Positions 1 through 8,767 of a stretch of 64,000 nt of DNA are shown here, in pieces (within the stretch, counting starts at the first letter, position 1; each line of letters starts with the position of its first letter). The position numbers were made by a program, and so were the translations under genes. Source of the DNA: Lachnoanaerobaculum saburreum DSM 3986 (GTDB lineage: Bacteria > Bacillota > Clostridia > Lachnospirales > Lachnospiraceae); the NCBI RefSeq assembly GCF_000185385.1, contig NZ_GL622296.1:1971915-2035914 (forward strand), given 5' to 3'. The notes beneath the pieces are model-generated. The model was not told the origin of the DNA. It was given only the letters and a program-made list of their open reading frames with translations, and made no database searches.

Positions 1-620
1 CATCTGTTTTCACAGATCTACTGTTTTTTAAGGTTTTAAATTCTGTTCGAATCTAAACGTTGTTTGCTGAAATCTCATTACATAATCATATGTAGCACCA
101 TCGTCTCGCTACGCTCGACGAGGTGCACTATTTTTCTAAACTCGAACTTCGCTTCGCTCGTTCTCGCTAAGAAAAATATGTGAATTTTCAAGGTTGTGTG
201 CACTGTTTAATCTTAAATTATCATGGTTCATTGTTTTGCTGTCTCAAACAGCTCAATTATTATATCAAACTCATTTTATCCTGTCAAGAACTTTTTAAAG
301 TTTTTTCAGATTATTTTAAGTTTGTGCTGCTCTTTTCAAACAGCTTTAATATAATACCACCTATTCAATATCTTGTCAACAACAATTTAATTTATTTTTA
401 AATTGTTAAGATATTTGAATTGAGTCATCTGCAAAAGCAGTGTGTTAATTATACGGTTTTCCTATTTCAAAGTCAAGATAAATTTAAAATTAATTGTAAA
501 ACTTATAAGCAAAATTATAGGCCTTCTATTATAAAGTCCTGATATACCCTAAACAAACTTTGACTGCAGCTTAGATATTGCTTTTATATCCATCACTGCA
601 GCCATATAAAAAGTAATTTG
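1..620. other. non-coding left edge
   Basis: No convincing gene is visible in this stretch. The only open frame of note (180-401, +) starts with GTG, has no ribosome binding site and reads as low-complexity Leu/Phe/Asn-rich sequence. The stretch contains two GC-rich hairpins at 95-178, annotated separately, and a weaker inverted repeat in which CTGCAG at 564-569 faces CTGCAG at 596-601 just downstream of the RNA ligase gene. That weaker repeat lacks a T-run in the right orientation, so I do not call it a terminator. Confidence 0.6.
95..178. repeat. pair of GC-rich hairpins with CGCTxCGCTCG loops
   Basis: There are two adjacent inverted repeats. In the first, GCACC (95-99) plus TCGTC (101-105) pairs with GACGAGGTGC (117-126), with one bulged A. 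In the second, TATTTTTCT (129-137) pairs with AGAAAAATA (170-178). Both loops carry related GC-rich motifs (CGCTACGCTCG and CGCTTCGCTCG), which stand out in this AT-rich region. This looks like a small palindromic repeat element. Whether other copies exist in the genome cannot be seen from this window. Confidence 0.5.
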
Positions 621-1649
621 CTACTCCTTCAAAAGATAATCGTTATTAAGGACTTTCATAGACAGCGGGCCTGCTATGGTATTTGAATACACCGCTTCTA
701 TAGGTCTTATTACAATACCTTCCTTATTTTTGCCTGAAGCGTACTTTCCCTTTGCTCTTTCCAAAAGTTCATCAACGCTTTTATATTGAAACTCTTCTTC
801 CACTTCCTCTATCGGAACCATATTTAAGCCAAGCAGTTTACATATCTCCTCGGTCTTATATAGGGAAAGTCTTTTATTTGTGTTCATATCCGTTACTGTA
901 AATACATACCACTCTGGTTCTGTCAGCTTCAACCTGTTTTTTTGAATGCCGGGTCCACAAAATTCACCTTGAATAGCTATATTGTCAAGATTATTTTCTT
1001 TTAATCTCTCTTCTATTTTATGCTTATGGGCATATTTCCACATGGCAGATTTATCATCATCTGCATATTCATAGTTTCTGCCGCATACACCGAAATGTTC
1101 ACCTCTTTTGTACATAGTTACACTGCAGCCGTCCATTTTAGTACTTATATAGTATCCTTTTACAGATTTAAACTCTTCTATCAACTCGGGATATGACTGT
1201 ACTCTAAGTTCATCGGTTTTTGAGATCTCACTTGGAAACTCCGCAATAACTGTACCGTCATTACTTACCCTTTCCTCTATCTCCCATTTTCTTATTCCAA
1301 GAAGCTCGGTTACATCATCATCTATTTCATATTCACCTTCAGGAAGTATTTCTAAAGGTTGTACCAATCCCTGTGATATCTGTCCTCTGAATTTCATGGT
1401 TTTCAGCCTGAATCCCGCCCCCATTATTTCATTCTCTTTAAAGCTGCTTGCTCGAAGGAATTCAAAACGTTCACATACAGGAAGGAATGAATCCACTTCC
1501 ATATATATACATTTATCACCTATACTGAATTGACCTTTGTTAGCTACACATTGCCATCCCAATACATGTACACATTCTATCTTTTCAGCACCCTCTATAG
1601 GCGTGATATTATGTACATACTGTATGGATGCCAGTTTTCTTTTTCCCAT
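621..1649 (-). CDS. RNA ligase, DRB0094/Rnl5-like family
   Basis: This 342-aa protein resembles the Deinococcus DRB0094 (Rnl5) family of ATP-dependent RNA ligases, which seal nicked RNA in duplexes through enzyme-AMP and RNA-AMP intermediates. The N-terminal part (about residues 1-110) fits the family's OB-fold module. The nucleotidyltransferase domain follows, with motif I KMDG at residues 171-174 (Lys171 is the expected AMP-accepting lysine), motif IV EGIVIRP at 310-316 and motif V MKVLN at 331-335. The length is normal for the family. It lies 67 bp downstream of the GlcNAc-kinase gene on the same strand and may be read through from the MurNAc operon, but it has no obvious role there. Its likely job is RNA repair; the substrate is unknown. 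Confidence 0.85.
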   Translation of the reverse strand: MGKRKLASIQYVHNITPIEGAEKIECVHVLGWQCVANKGQFSIGDKCIYMEVDSFLPVCERFEFLRASSFKENEIMGAGFRLKTMKFRGQISQGLVQPLEILPEGEYEIDDDVTELLGIRKWEIEERVSNDGTVIAEFPSEISKTDELRVQSYPELIEEFKSVKGYYISTKMDGCSVTMYKRGEHFGVCGRNYEYADDDKSAMWKYAHKHKIEERLKENNLDNIAIQGEFCGPGIQKNRLKLTEPEWYVFTVTDMNTNKRLSLYKTEEICKLLGLNMVPIEEVEEEFQYKSVDELLERAKGKYASGKNKEGIVIRPIEAVYSNTIAGPLSMKVLNNDYLLKE

Positions 1650-1716
1650 TTTTCACCTCAACAAAATATAACTTTTTTCTTTATACTCATTATAGCAAAA
1701 ACATTTCCGCTTTTCA

Positions 1717-2586
1717 CTATACCTGTAGTATACTCCCCTTTTCAGGCGGATAAATCGGTGCAACAAGCTCAATATCAGGATTCATTTCCTTTATACATTT
1801 TATGATATACTCTGACTTGAAGACTCCGCCTATATAGCCGGCCTTTATTTTTTTTAAGCCTTCAAAGTTTTTTCCTATTGCCTTTATATGCAAAGAAATC
1901 TCATTCGCCGCAGCAAAAAAAATATCCCTCACACTTTCACTGATATCTAAATACTTTGATGCGGCCGCTGCCAGACCTGCAATTTTATCTCTGCTAAAGT
2001 CTGATGTGGCTATCATATTAAAACTTATATTGTCAAAGTAATCCTCTACAATATCAGATATTACGCTCTTATCCAGTCTGCCGTCCGCTTCCTTTAACGC
2101 TCTTGATATAAGCGCTTTTCCTATACTGTAGGCACTTCCCTCATCACCGTATCTGTATCCGAATCCTCCGCACCTGAAGGTCTTATCACCTATCTTCGCC
2201 AGAGCAATGCTTCCTGTCCCTGCAATCATAAGAATGCCGTCTTCTCCTGCAAGCGCACCGAGCAAGGCCGCATATGCATCCGAACAGAGCTTAAATTCAT
2301 CAAAAACTGTACCAAACTCATCCTCCAGTTTTTTTCTGTAATCTGCATTTATACCGTATCCGCCAAGTCCCGCTCCGACTTTCAAAATATAATCACTGTC
2401 ATTTATCTTTTCAAGTAATTTTTCTTTGGTATCTGTAAGAACAGATACCGCTTCTTTAAAACTTGTCTGTGCCGGATGAATTGTAGGCATAGTAATTGAT
2501 GCAACACTGTTTTTATCAGAGTCAAAGAGGTCAAACTTTGTCTTTGTTCCTCCACCGTCTATTCCTATATAATAAATCTTTGACAT
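1717..2586 (-). CDS. N-acetylglucosamine kinase-type BadF/BadG ATPase
   Basis: This 289-aa sugar kinase belongs to the BadF/BadG/BcrA/BcrD ATPase family, which includes GlcNAc and MurNAc kinases. It shows the phosphate-1 loop DGGGTKT (residues 10-16), AGTGS (122-126) and GFGYRYGDEGSAY (141-153), all typical of the ASKHA fold. The longest ORF begins 45 bases upstream, but that extra N-terminus reads poorly. The ATG at 2586 overlaps the upstream mupG stop codon by one base (TAATG), so I chose it. Next to mupG and murQ, the best role is phosphorylation of the GlcNAc that MupG releases, giving GlcNAc-6-P. MurNAc kinase (MurK-like) activity is the alternative. Confidence 0.8.
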   Translation of the reverse strand: MSKIYYIGIDGGGTKTKFDLFDSDKNSVASITMPTIHPAQTSFKEAVSVLTDTKEKLLEKINDSDYILKVGAGLGGYGINADYRKKLEDEFGTVFDEFKLCSDAYAALLGALAGEDGILMIAGTGSIALAKIGDKTFRCGGFGYRYGDEGSAYSIGKALISRALKEADGRLDKSVISDIVEDYFDNISFNMIATSDFSRDKIAGLAAAASKYLDISESVRDIFFAAANEISLHIKAIGKNFEGLKKIKAGYIGGVFKSEYIIKCIKEMNPDIELVAPIYPPEKGSILQV

Positions 2587-3689
2587 TATAATTCCTTTAT
2601 CTTTAATTCCTTCATTGCAAACTTCTGCCAAGGTCTGATATAATCTAAAAGAAACAACTCATTTTTATCAATATGTCCCACTACAGAGCTCATTCCCGAA
2701 TTGTCCATATCATTTAGAGCAATCTGAAGCTCCCCTGCATAATGACCGTATAGCGAACTCTCTATTATTATATCCCCTCTCTTTATAGGTGACGGATTGA
2801 TTACTTCAAACCTTTCTCCCTTATACTTTACCCTTGATGCAGTTGACCTTATAAAATTCTCAGATTTATCACCTCTGTTAAAATGCATCTCATTTAAAAC
2901 TATATTTTTTTCAAGTTTAGGAAGCCCCGGCAAAAGCTCCACATCAAAACATACCCTGTCAAGAGGAATACATTTAATCTTCTCAAGTTCCTCATCACTT
3001 GGATAGCAGTTTGATATGATTATATCGTCAATATCTCCAAGAGCAATCATATGCTTGAGCTGCTTGTCAATATCCATATTTCTGTGCATTTCAAGACTTG
3101 GCAGTCCGAAATCGGTAGGCCAAGGTCCGAATGAACCTGCATTTCTTGTTGTTATAAAAGCTGCCGTATTAAGTCCATATTTTTTAAATCTGTTTGTACA
3201 ACTTCTAAAGAAATCCAAACCAAGTCCGCTATAGTTATGCGGATAGAAATTGTGGCAACCATACAGATTGTATCTGTTCGGCTCATAATTCATTATGGTA
3301 TCTATAGTAGACACATCATTTGACATATTTATTTCTATCTTTAATCCATATTCATTAAAGGTCATCAATGACTCTTCAAGTCCGGTAAAGCCTATATCAA
3401 GCCTCAGACCGTCTGCACCTATTTCATTAAAGAAACCAAGATCCTTATAAGAAATATCAAGCTTGCTAAATACAGCAGGCGATACATCTACTATTATTTC
3501 AAAACCTAAACTTTTTGCATAGAGATTAATCTCTCTAAAATCATGTATTATCTCTTCTTTTGATTTATTCACTGATAAAAGGCATGAGAATATACGCAAA
3601 AAGCCGGAATCTCCGGCTTTCTTAATATATGCAACAATATTCTCCAAACTGTCTTTTTCAGGATAAATTGATATTCCAAGTCTACGCAT
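2586..3689 (-). CDS. mupG: 6-phospho-N-acetylmuramidase MupG (DUF871)
   Basis: This 367-aa protein matches the DUF871/COG3589 family: an N-terminal TIM-barrel-like part opening with RRLGISIYPEK, and a smaller C-terminal beta domain from about residue 250. The characterised Staphylococcus aureus member, MupG, cleaves MurNAc-6-phosphate-GlcNAc into MurNAc-6-P and GlcNAc in the cytoplasm. The internal GCHNFYPHNYSGL segment agrees with the family. Context is strong: it sits between the PTS IIC gene and the GlcNAc-type kinase, in one operon with murQ and an RpiR regulator. It therefore probably processes a disaccharide phosphorylated on entry by the adjacent PTS. I am confident of the family and fairly confident of the activity. 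Confidence 0.85.
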   Translation of the reverse strand: MRRLGISIYPEKDSLENIVAYIKKAGDSGFLRIFSCLLSVNKSKEEIIHDFREINLYAKSLGFEIIVDVSPAVFSKLDISYKDLGFFNEIGADGLRLDIGFTGLEESLMTFNEYGLKIEINMSNDVSTIDTIMNYEPNRYNLYGCHNFYPHNYSGLGLDFFRSCTNRFKKYGLNTAAFITTRNAGSFGPWPTDFGLPSLEMHRNMDIDKQLKHMIALGDIDDIIISNCYPSDEELEKIKCIPLDRVCFDVELLPGLPKLEKNIVLNEMHFNRGDKSENFIRSTASRVKYKGERFEVINPSPIKRGDIIIESSLYGHYAGELQIALNDMDNSGMSSVVGHIDKNELFLLDYIRPWQKFAMKELKIKEL

Positions 3690-3716
3690 AACTCTCCTTA
3701 TAACTATCCAATTTTA

Positions 3717-5066
3717 TTATGCAGCCGCTTCTGGGCTCTCCTCCTGCTTCTTCAAATCAGCATCATACTTGTTAAAAAACGGAAGATACACAAGTACTGA
3801 CAGTATTATTAAAAGTACATTCAATATCAAAGCTCTGATATCACCATTTGTTGCAAGAAATGCACCGATAGGCCCCGGCAAAGTCCATGGTACGGATGCC
3901 ACCACTCTGTTTACAAGCCCAAGTTCTGTTGCAATCCATGCAATAACGGCACAGATAATAGGATTAAGTACAAACGGTATCAAAAGCACCGGATTTAATA
4001 TAATAGGACAACCGAAAATCATCGGCTCATTTATATTAAACAATGCAGGCACAAATGCCACCTTACCAAGTGTCTTGCCATACTGTGACCTTGATTTAAG
4101 TAACAGCAATATTGCAAGCCCGATAGTTGTTCCTGAACCTCCGATATAGATAAACCACTGATAGAAAGGCTCAGGAGCAATATTGGGAATAGCTGAACCT
4201 ACTGCAAATGCATTTGAATTTTGCTCAAGAAGCATCAGCCAAATAGGTCTTGTTACACTGCCTACAACACTGCTTCCATGAATGCCGAAGCACCAGAAGA
4301 ATGAGTCAAGGAATGTAAGAAGCAATACCGAAGGAAGTGTATCGGCAACTGTAACTATAGGTCTGATAACAGCACCTATAATATCATGAACTCTTATGCC
4401 AAGCCACATTGTAACAGTTGAGAACAGAAGCAGAATAATAACTGTAGGTGTAAGTGCCTCAAAGCTTCTTGCAACTGAAGGCGGAACCTGCTCAGGCATT
4501 CTTATCTTAAAGCCTGACTTCTGTGTAAATCTGTAGATTTCAACGGCAATAAATGCGGAGATAATACCGACAAACATACCGTCAGAACCGATATATGACA
4601 TGCCAAGATGCCATCCGCTCGGTACAGCTTTTATATAATCTGCCAAAGCCTGATTATTTGCAGCAAGATTTTGAATTTCTTCACTTGCCTCAGGTAAAGA
4701 AGTAGGTACAACTGTCAACAAAAATGCAAGTTCTGAAAGAATGGCGCCTGAAAGCCCGTCAAGGTCATAACTTTTTGCCAATGAAAATCCTATTCCAAAT
4801 ACCGCATATAATGTCATAATATACATTGCCATACGATATGGAAGCAAAATTCTGCCTGCGTTTGCCTTAATAAACTGTGCAATGCCCCAGCTTGCCGGCA
4901 TCTGATTCGGCAAAAATGCAATTACAAGAAAAAGTGAACTTACTACTACAATCGGCAAAGTAGCAATAATACCGTCTCTTATCGCTCTGAGATGTCTTTG
5001 CTCGCTGAGCTTTGCCATCGGTGTACTTAGATTTTTATCTAAGAACGCAGCAATTTTATCAAACAT
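3717..5066 (-). CDS. PTS sugar transporter subunit IIC, lactose/cellobiose family
   Basis: This 449-aa polytopic membrane protein is the permease subunit of a Lac-family (CelB-like) phosphotransferase system. It has about ten hydrophobic segments and the conserved NEPMIFGCPIILNP stretch of IIC(Lac) proteins. The C-terminus is short, acidic and Ala-rich. It begins one base after the IIB stop codon, behind a strong AGGAGG site, so IIB and IIC are probably co-translated. Cellobiose or chitobiose is the usual Lac-family cargo, but the neighbours MupG and MurQ argue that this one brings in a muramic-acid-containing disaccharide as its 6-phosphate. That substrate assignment is inference. Confidence 0.88.
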   Translation of the reverse strand: MFDKIAAFLDKNLSTPMAKLSEQRHLRAIRDGIIATLPIVVVSSLFLVIAFLPNQMPASWGIAQFIKANAGRILLPYRMAMYIMTLYAVFGIGFSLAKSYDLDGLSGAILSELAFLLTVVPTSLPEASEEIQNLAANNQALADYIKAVPSGWHLGMSYIGSDGMFVGIISAFIAVEIYRFTQKSGFKIRMPEQVPPSVARSFEALTPTVIILLLFSTVTMWLGIRVHDIIGAVIRPIVTVADTLPSVLLLTFLDSFFWCFGIHGSSVVGSVTRPIWLMLLEQNSNAFAVGSAIPNIAPEPFYQWFIYIGGSGTTIGLAILLLLKSRSQYGKTLGKVAFVPALFNINEPMIFGCPIILNPVLLIPFVLNPIICAVIAWIATELGLVNRVVASVPWTLPGPIGAFLATNGDIRALILNVLLIILSVLVYLPFFNKYDADLKKQEESPEAAA

Positions 5067-5067
5067 T

Positions 5068-5379
5068 TTAGTTTCCTCCTGTCAGCCCCTTCATCTGTGT
5101 ATAAAGCTTAGGTCCACCAAGTGGTGAATAAGCCATAGGTTCAATAAGCGCACATGGAATATTCTGTGCATCTGCCGCCGCCTTAATGTTGTCAAATCTG
5201 TGACGAATCTGCGGTGCAACCATTACACAATTCCAACCTTTCTTTACCTCATCATCAACTGCCTGAGTACCGATTGCAAGAACTTCGATATCCTCACCAT
5301 GCTTTGCAGCCTCTTTTTTCAAAGCATTTACAGCGATTGTTGATGACATACCGCCTGAACAAACAAATAATACCTTCAT
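5068..5379 (-). CDS. PTS sugar transporter subunit IIB, lactose/cellobiose family
   Basis: This 103-aa cytoplasmic phosphocarrier has the Lac-family IIB pattern VLFVCSGGMSS; Cys7 is the expected phosphorylated residue. The length and small alpha/beta fold are normal for the family. It takes phosphate from the IIA protein encoded at 8768-9118 and passes it to sugar bound by IIC, encoded immediately downstream. It is separated from murQ by 132 bases that hold an inverted repeat (5397-5428), so IIB-IIC-mupG-kinase may form a second transcription unit within the locus. Confidence 0.9.
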   Translation of the reverse strand: MKVLFVCSGGMSSTIAVNALKKEAAKHGEDIEVLAIGTQAVDDEVKKGWNCVMVAPQIRHRFDNIKAAADAQNIPCALIEPMAYSPLGGPKLYTQMKGLTGGN

Positions 5380-5396
5380 AATATTACCTTCTTTCT

Positions 5397-5428
5397 AAAT
5401 CTGATATTGTTTCTTTTTTATCAGATTT
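5397..5428. promoter_or_regulatory. 10-bp inverted repeat upstream of PTS IIB, candidate operator
   Basis: AAATCTGATA (5397-5406) and TATCAGATTT (5419-5428) form a perfect inverted repeat in the 132-bp gap between murQ and PTS IIB. The decamer ATATTGTTTC lies across it at 5404-5413. The same decamer occurs twice upstream of the PTS IIA gene (9145-9154 and 9177-9186), in the same orientation relative to transcription. A shared RpiR/MurR binding site is the simplest reading; an RNA hairpin in the leader is the alternative. Confidence 0.5.
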
Positions 5429-5511
5429 TTAATTTTAATACAAATTTTTACCATATACTATAAGAATTTACCAATGAAAATCAGCTACAGATTCTCTAAA
5501 ACAGGTGAATC

Positions 5512-6438
5512 TCACCGGATCCTCTCAACAGATTCTCTTAACAAACTCTTTATTGTGGCACTGACATTCAGTTCATTCTCTTTAAGTGTCTGTCTTGCTT
5601 TTATGGCATCTGCTCCTGAAATCCCCATCACTATTGCCGCCTTAACATCATAACCTGAATCCTCTAAAAGCTTCTTTGCAATTTCCTTATCTGTTCCTGT
5701 GGCTTCACTTACTATATTAAGTGCTCTGACTCTCAGCTTCTCATTAGTTGCAGCAACATCTACCATAAGATTTTGGTACACCTTACCGATTTTTACCATT
5801 GTTGTGGTGGAGATCATATTTAACACCATCTTCTGTGCGGTTCCGGCCTTCATTCTGGTAGAACCTGTCACTACCTCAGCTCCAACCACCACCTCAATAG
5901 GAACATCACAAAGCTTTGATATCTTTGCACCTCTTACACAGCTTACAGCTACAGTCTTTGCTCCAAGACTTTTGGCATATTCCAATCCGCCGATTACATA
6001 AGGCGTTCTTCCGCTTGCTGCAAGCCCTACTAAAGTATCTTTTTTGCTGAATTCAAGTTCCTTTAAATCATTAACCGCAAGTTCTTTTGAGTCCTCGGCA
6101 CCCTCTATCGCCTTCCTCATCGCCTTGTCGCCGCCTGCCATAATACCTGTTACCATGTCAAACGGCACACCATAGGTCGGAGGACATTCACTGGCATCAA
6201 GTATACCAAGTCTTCCTGAAGTACCTGCACCTATATAAATAAGCCTTCCGCCTCTTTTTATACTTTCTACTGCAAAATCAACCGCCTCTCCTATCTTTTG
6301 TATAGCAGGTTCTACACAGTCCGCTATTTTTTTATCCTCTTGATTTATCTTTTCAATAATTTCTACAGTGGAAAGTTCGTCAAGATTCATCGTGTTAATA
6401 TTTCTTTTCTCTGTATCCAAACTGTCAAGACTTAACAA
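5512..6438 (-). CDS. murQ: N-acetylmuramic acid 6-phosphate etherase MurQ
   Basis: This 308-aa SIS-domain enzyme cleaves the lactyl ether of MurNAc-6-P to give GlcNAc-6-P and D-lactate. The N-terminus (TEKRNINTMNLDELSTVEI) follows the MurQ family pattern, and the glycine-rich GAGTSGRLG loop and the ATNEKLRVRA stretch are typical. I keep the TTG start at 6438 because AAGGAG sits at the proper distance before it and because family members begin at the same place. The gene overlaps the end of the upstream GH1 gene by 14 bases, which suggests coupled translation. It is the diagnostic step of MurNAc catabolism and anchors the interpretation of the whole locus. Confidence 0.95.
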   Translation of the reverse strand: MLSLDSLDTEKRNINTMNLDELSTVEIIEKINQEDKKIADCVEPAIQKIGEAVDFAVESIKRGGRLIYIGAGTSGRLGILDASECPPTYGVPFDMVTGIMAGGDKAMRKAIEGAEDSKELAVNDLKELEFSKKDTLVGLAASGRTPYVIGGLEYAKSLGAKTVAVSCVRGAKISKLCDVPIEVVVGAEVVTGSTRMKAGTAQKMVLNMISTTTMVKIGKVYQNLMVDVAATNEKLRVRALNIVSEATGTDKEIAKKLLEDSGYDVKAAIVMGISGADAIKARQTLKENELNVSATIKSLLRESVERIR

Positions 6439-7870
6439 CGTTTTTCTCCTTCTCTATAAATTCCTTGTAGAATTTAAAGCTCTTTTTCTTATATCTTTTA
6501 TACGTACCGTTTCCAAGATTGTCTGCGTCCACATATACTACGCCATATCTTTTAGTCATCTCTAAGGAGCCTGCGGATACTATATCCACAATACCCCAAA
6601 GCAAATATGCCAGACACTCCACACCGTCATCTATAGCAAGCTTTATCTGTTCAAAGTGATCATTAAGGTACTGAATTCTATAATCATCATTTATGATATT
6701 ACCTTCTTCCAACACATCATTGTATCCGAAGCTGTTCTCTGTAATCATCACAGGTTTTTTATATCTGTCATAAATCTTGTTCATAGAAATCCTCATGCCT
6801 ACAGGGTCAATCTGCCATCCCCACTCATTTGCCTTTAAGTATGGGTTTTTTGTACTCACAACTAAGTTTCCGGCAGTCTTCTCCATTTCCTCAAAAGCAC
6901 ATACATTTGACTGATAGTATGAAAATCCGACAAAATCAGCTGTATTATTTCTTAAAATCTCTCTATCACCCGGTAAAAACTCCACCTTTATATCGTTATC
7001 TCTAAAGTACTTTTTCATATAATACGGATACTCACCGGCTGCTAAAACATCTGTGAAGAACCATTGATTTATCTGTTCATACTGTAATGTCTTCAGCTGA
7101 TCAAGCGGATTACAAGAATATCCGTAATAGCAAAAACAGGCGGCCATACAGCCGAAACTTGCTTTTAACATCTTTTTACCAAGCTCTATAACCTTTGCAG
7201 AAGCAATAAACTGATTATGAAGTCCTGCAAATATATCATTCAAATCATACCCGCTACCCTTTCTATTCTCATCTCTAAGAAGTCCAAGACCGTTAAAAGG
7301 GCTGAAAAAACCTGTATTTATCTCATTAAAAGGTACTACAAAATCAAGATATTCTCCAAACCTCTCAAAAATAACCTTTGCATATTTTAGATACAAATCA
7401 ATAAGCTTTCTGTTTTTCCAACCGCCATACTTTTCTACCAAAGCAAGCGGGAGTGCATAATGTGTGAGACTGAGATATATTTTGATACCCTTTGACTTAA
7501 GTTTCTTTAAAATATCTCCATACATATTCAGTGCTTCCTCATTCGGAGTCTCTTCTTCTCCTGTAGGAAATATTCTTGACCATGCAATAGAAATTCTATA
7601 TATATCTATTCCAAGTTCACTCAAGTATTCTATATCTTCATCTATATGTAATAACCCCTCGCTGCCCTTTCTTCCCGGGAAAAAATCTCCGTCAAGCGGA
7701 TGTTTTGCCCTCTCTATATCGGCCTTTGTAAGAAGTCTTGTAGAAGTAGTGGCATTATCTGTTCTTTTTATATATCTTCTGCAATCCTGTGTATCCATAC
7801 CTTTATTAAAAAGTTCAAATCCGCCTTCATATTGACTTGAGGCACTTGCACCTCCCCAAAGCATTCTCAT
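6425..7870 (-). CDS. glycoside hydrolase family 1, 6-phospho-beta-glycosidase
   Basis: This 481-aa GH1 enzyme has the acid/base glutamate in FNEINT (Glu183) and the nucleophile in ITENSF (Glu378). The C-terminal SLEMTKRYGVVYVD segment carries the Ser/Lys/Tyr arrangement that binds the 6-phosphate in family members acting on PTS-imported sugars. It begins 21 bases after murR and overlaps murQ. Beta-glucosides such as cellobiose-6-P are the usual substrates. In this operon it may instead hydrolyse a GlcNAc- or MurNAc-containing phosphorylated disaccharide, complementing MupG. The family is certain; the natural substrate is open. Confidence 0.88.
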   Translation of the reverse strand: MRMLWGGASASSQYEGGFELFNKGMDTQDCRRYIKRTDNATTSTRLLTKADIERAKHPLDGDFFPGRKGSEGLLHIDEDIEYLSELGIDIYRISIAWSRIFPTGEEETPNEEALNMYGDILKKLKSKGIKIYLSLTHYALPLALVEKYGGWKNRKLIDLYLKYAKVIFERFGEYLDFVVPFNEINTGFFSPFNGLGLLRDENRKGSGYDLNDIFAGLHNQFIASAKVIELGKKMLKASFGCMAACFCYYGYSCNPLDQLKTLQYEQINQWFFTDVLAAGEYPYYMKKYFRDNDIKVEFLPGDREILRNNTADFVGFSYYQSNVCAFEEMEKTAGNLVVSTKNPYLKANEWGWQIDPVGMRISMNKIYDRYKKPVMITENSFGYNDVLEEGNIINDDYRIQYLNDHFEQIKLAIDDGVECLAYLLWGIVDIVSAGSLEMTKRYGVVYVDADNLGNGTYKRYKKKSFKFYKEFIEKEKNVVKS

Positions 7871-7891
7871 GTTTTCACTTCCTTTATAAAA

Positions 7892-8734
7892 TCAGTCTCT
7901 GAGTCTCTTAATCAAATCTCTTGTAGCTTCGATATCATGAAGCACCTCCGGATAATGCCTATGTGTTATAGCCAGATAAATAGTATCAAGCAAGGTAAGA
8001 GTTGTATTACGACTTGAAATGGCTCCAAGTCTAAGTTCTCTTTCATCATGTGGTACTCTCAAAGTTATATCACAAATCTTTGAAAGTTCATTTTTTCCGT
8101 AGCAACATATACCGACAGTCTTTGCACCGGCCTTTTTTGCAATCTCTGCAACAAGTACAGTTTCCTTTGTATTTCCGCTATAACTTACACATACACAGGA
8201 ATCTTCCTTTGTTATAAAATTCAAATTTACAAGTTGTAAATGGATATCATTATTGAAAACCACATCCTTTCCAATCCTTGAAAGCTTATAATTGATATCA
8301 TAACAAACTATACCGCTTGCACCTACTCCGAACAGATATACCTTCTTTGCCAAGTCAATAGCATCTATGCTTTTTTCTATCAGATCCATATCCATAAGTG
8401 CATAAAGCTTTTCAATACTTTTTACAAGATTTCTCTTATTCTTTTCAACTATCTCATAAAGCCCGTCTTTTGGATGTATTATCTCATCTGTAATATCCGG
8501 CTTTTGCGAGTCCATATCCGCTGCAATCGCAAGCTTCAGTTGCTGTAGCCCGTCAAATTTCAAAGCCTTTACAAATCTTATAACTGTAGCCGGTGAAGTA
8601 TCTGTTGTCGCTGCAATAGACTGTATACTTTCATTTATGGCATCCTTATAATTTTCTATAAAATAATCCGCCACCTTTTTTTCCGACTTGGTAAACTTCC
8701 TATACTCCTCTTTTATTTGTAATACTATGTCCAT
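7892..8734 (-). CDS. MurR/RpiR family transcriptional regulator
   Basis: This 280-aa protein has an N-terminal RpiR-type helix-turn-helix (about residues 1-77; the recognition region is near SIAATTDTSPATVIRFVKAL) and a C-terminal SIS sugar-phosphate-binding domain (about 125-260). Regulators of this architecture respond to phosphosugars such as MurNAc-6-P. It is encoded second in the operon, 33 bases after PTS IIA. The likely targets are the palindromic sites upstream of IIA (9138-9186) and of IIB (5397-5428), which share a decamer. Repression relieved by MurNAc-6-P is a reasonable inference by analogy with E. coli MurR. Confidence 0.88.
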   Translation of the reverse strand: MDIVLQIKEEYRKFTKSEKKVADYFIENYKDAINESIQSIAATTDTSPATVIRFVKALKFDGLQQLKLAIAADMDSQKPDITDEIIHPKDGLYEIVEKNKRNLVKSIEKLYALMDMDLIEKSIDAIDLAKKVYLFGVGASGIVCYDINYKLSRIGKDVVFNNDIHLQLVNLNFITKEDSCVCVSYSGNTKETVLVAEIAKKAGAKTVGICCYGKNELSKICDITLRVPHDERELRLGAISSRNTTLTLLDTIYLAITHRHYPEVLHDIEATRDLIKRLRD

Positions 8735-8767
8735 GTACCGTCTCCAAGCTATAGCTGTTGATGAGCA

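Noticed and set aside
180-401. 73-aa open frame on the plus strand at the left edge
   Set aside because: It starts with GTG, has no ribosome binding site and low-complexity composition, and begins at the edge of a hairpin.
2587-2631. Longer start for the GlcNAc-type kinase
   Set aside because: The extra 15 residues overlap mupG out of frame and precede the family-typical N-terminus; the TAATG overlap start is more natural.
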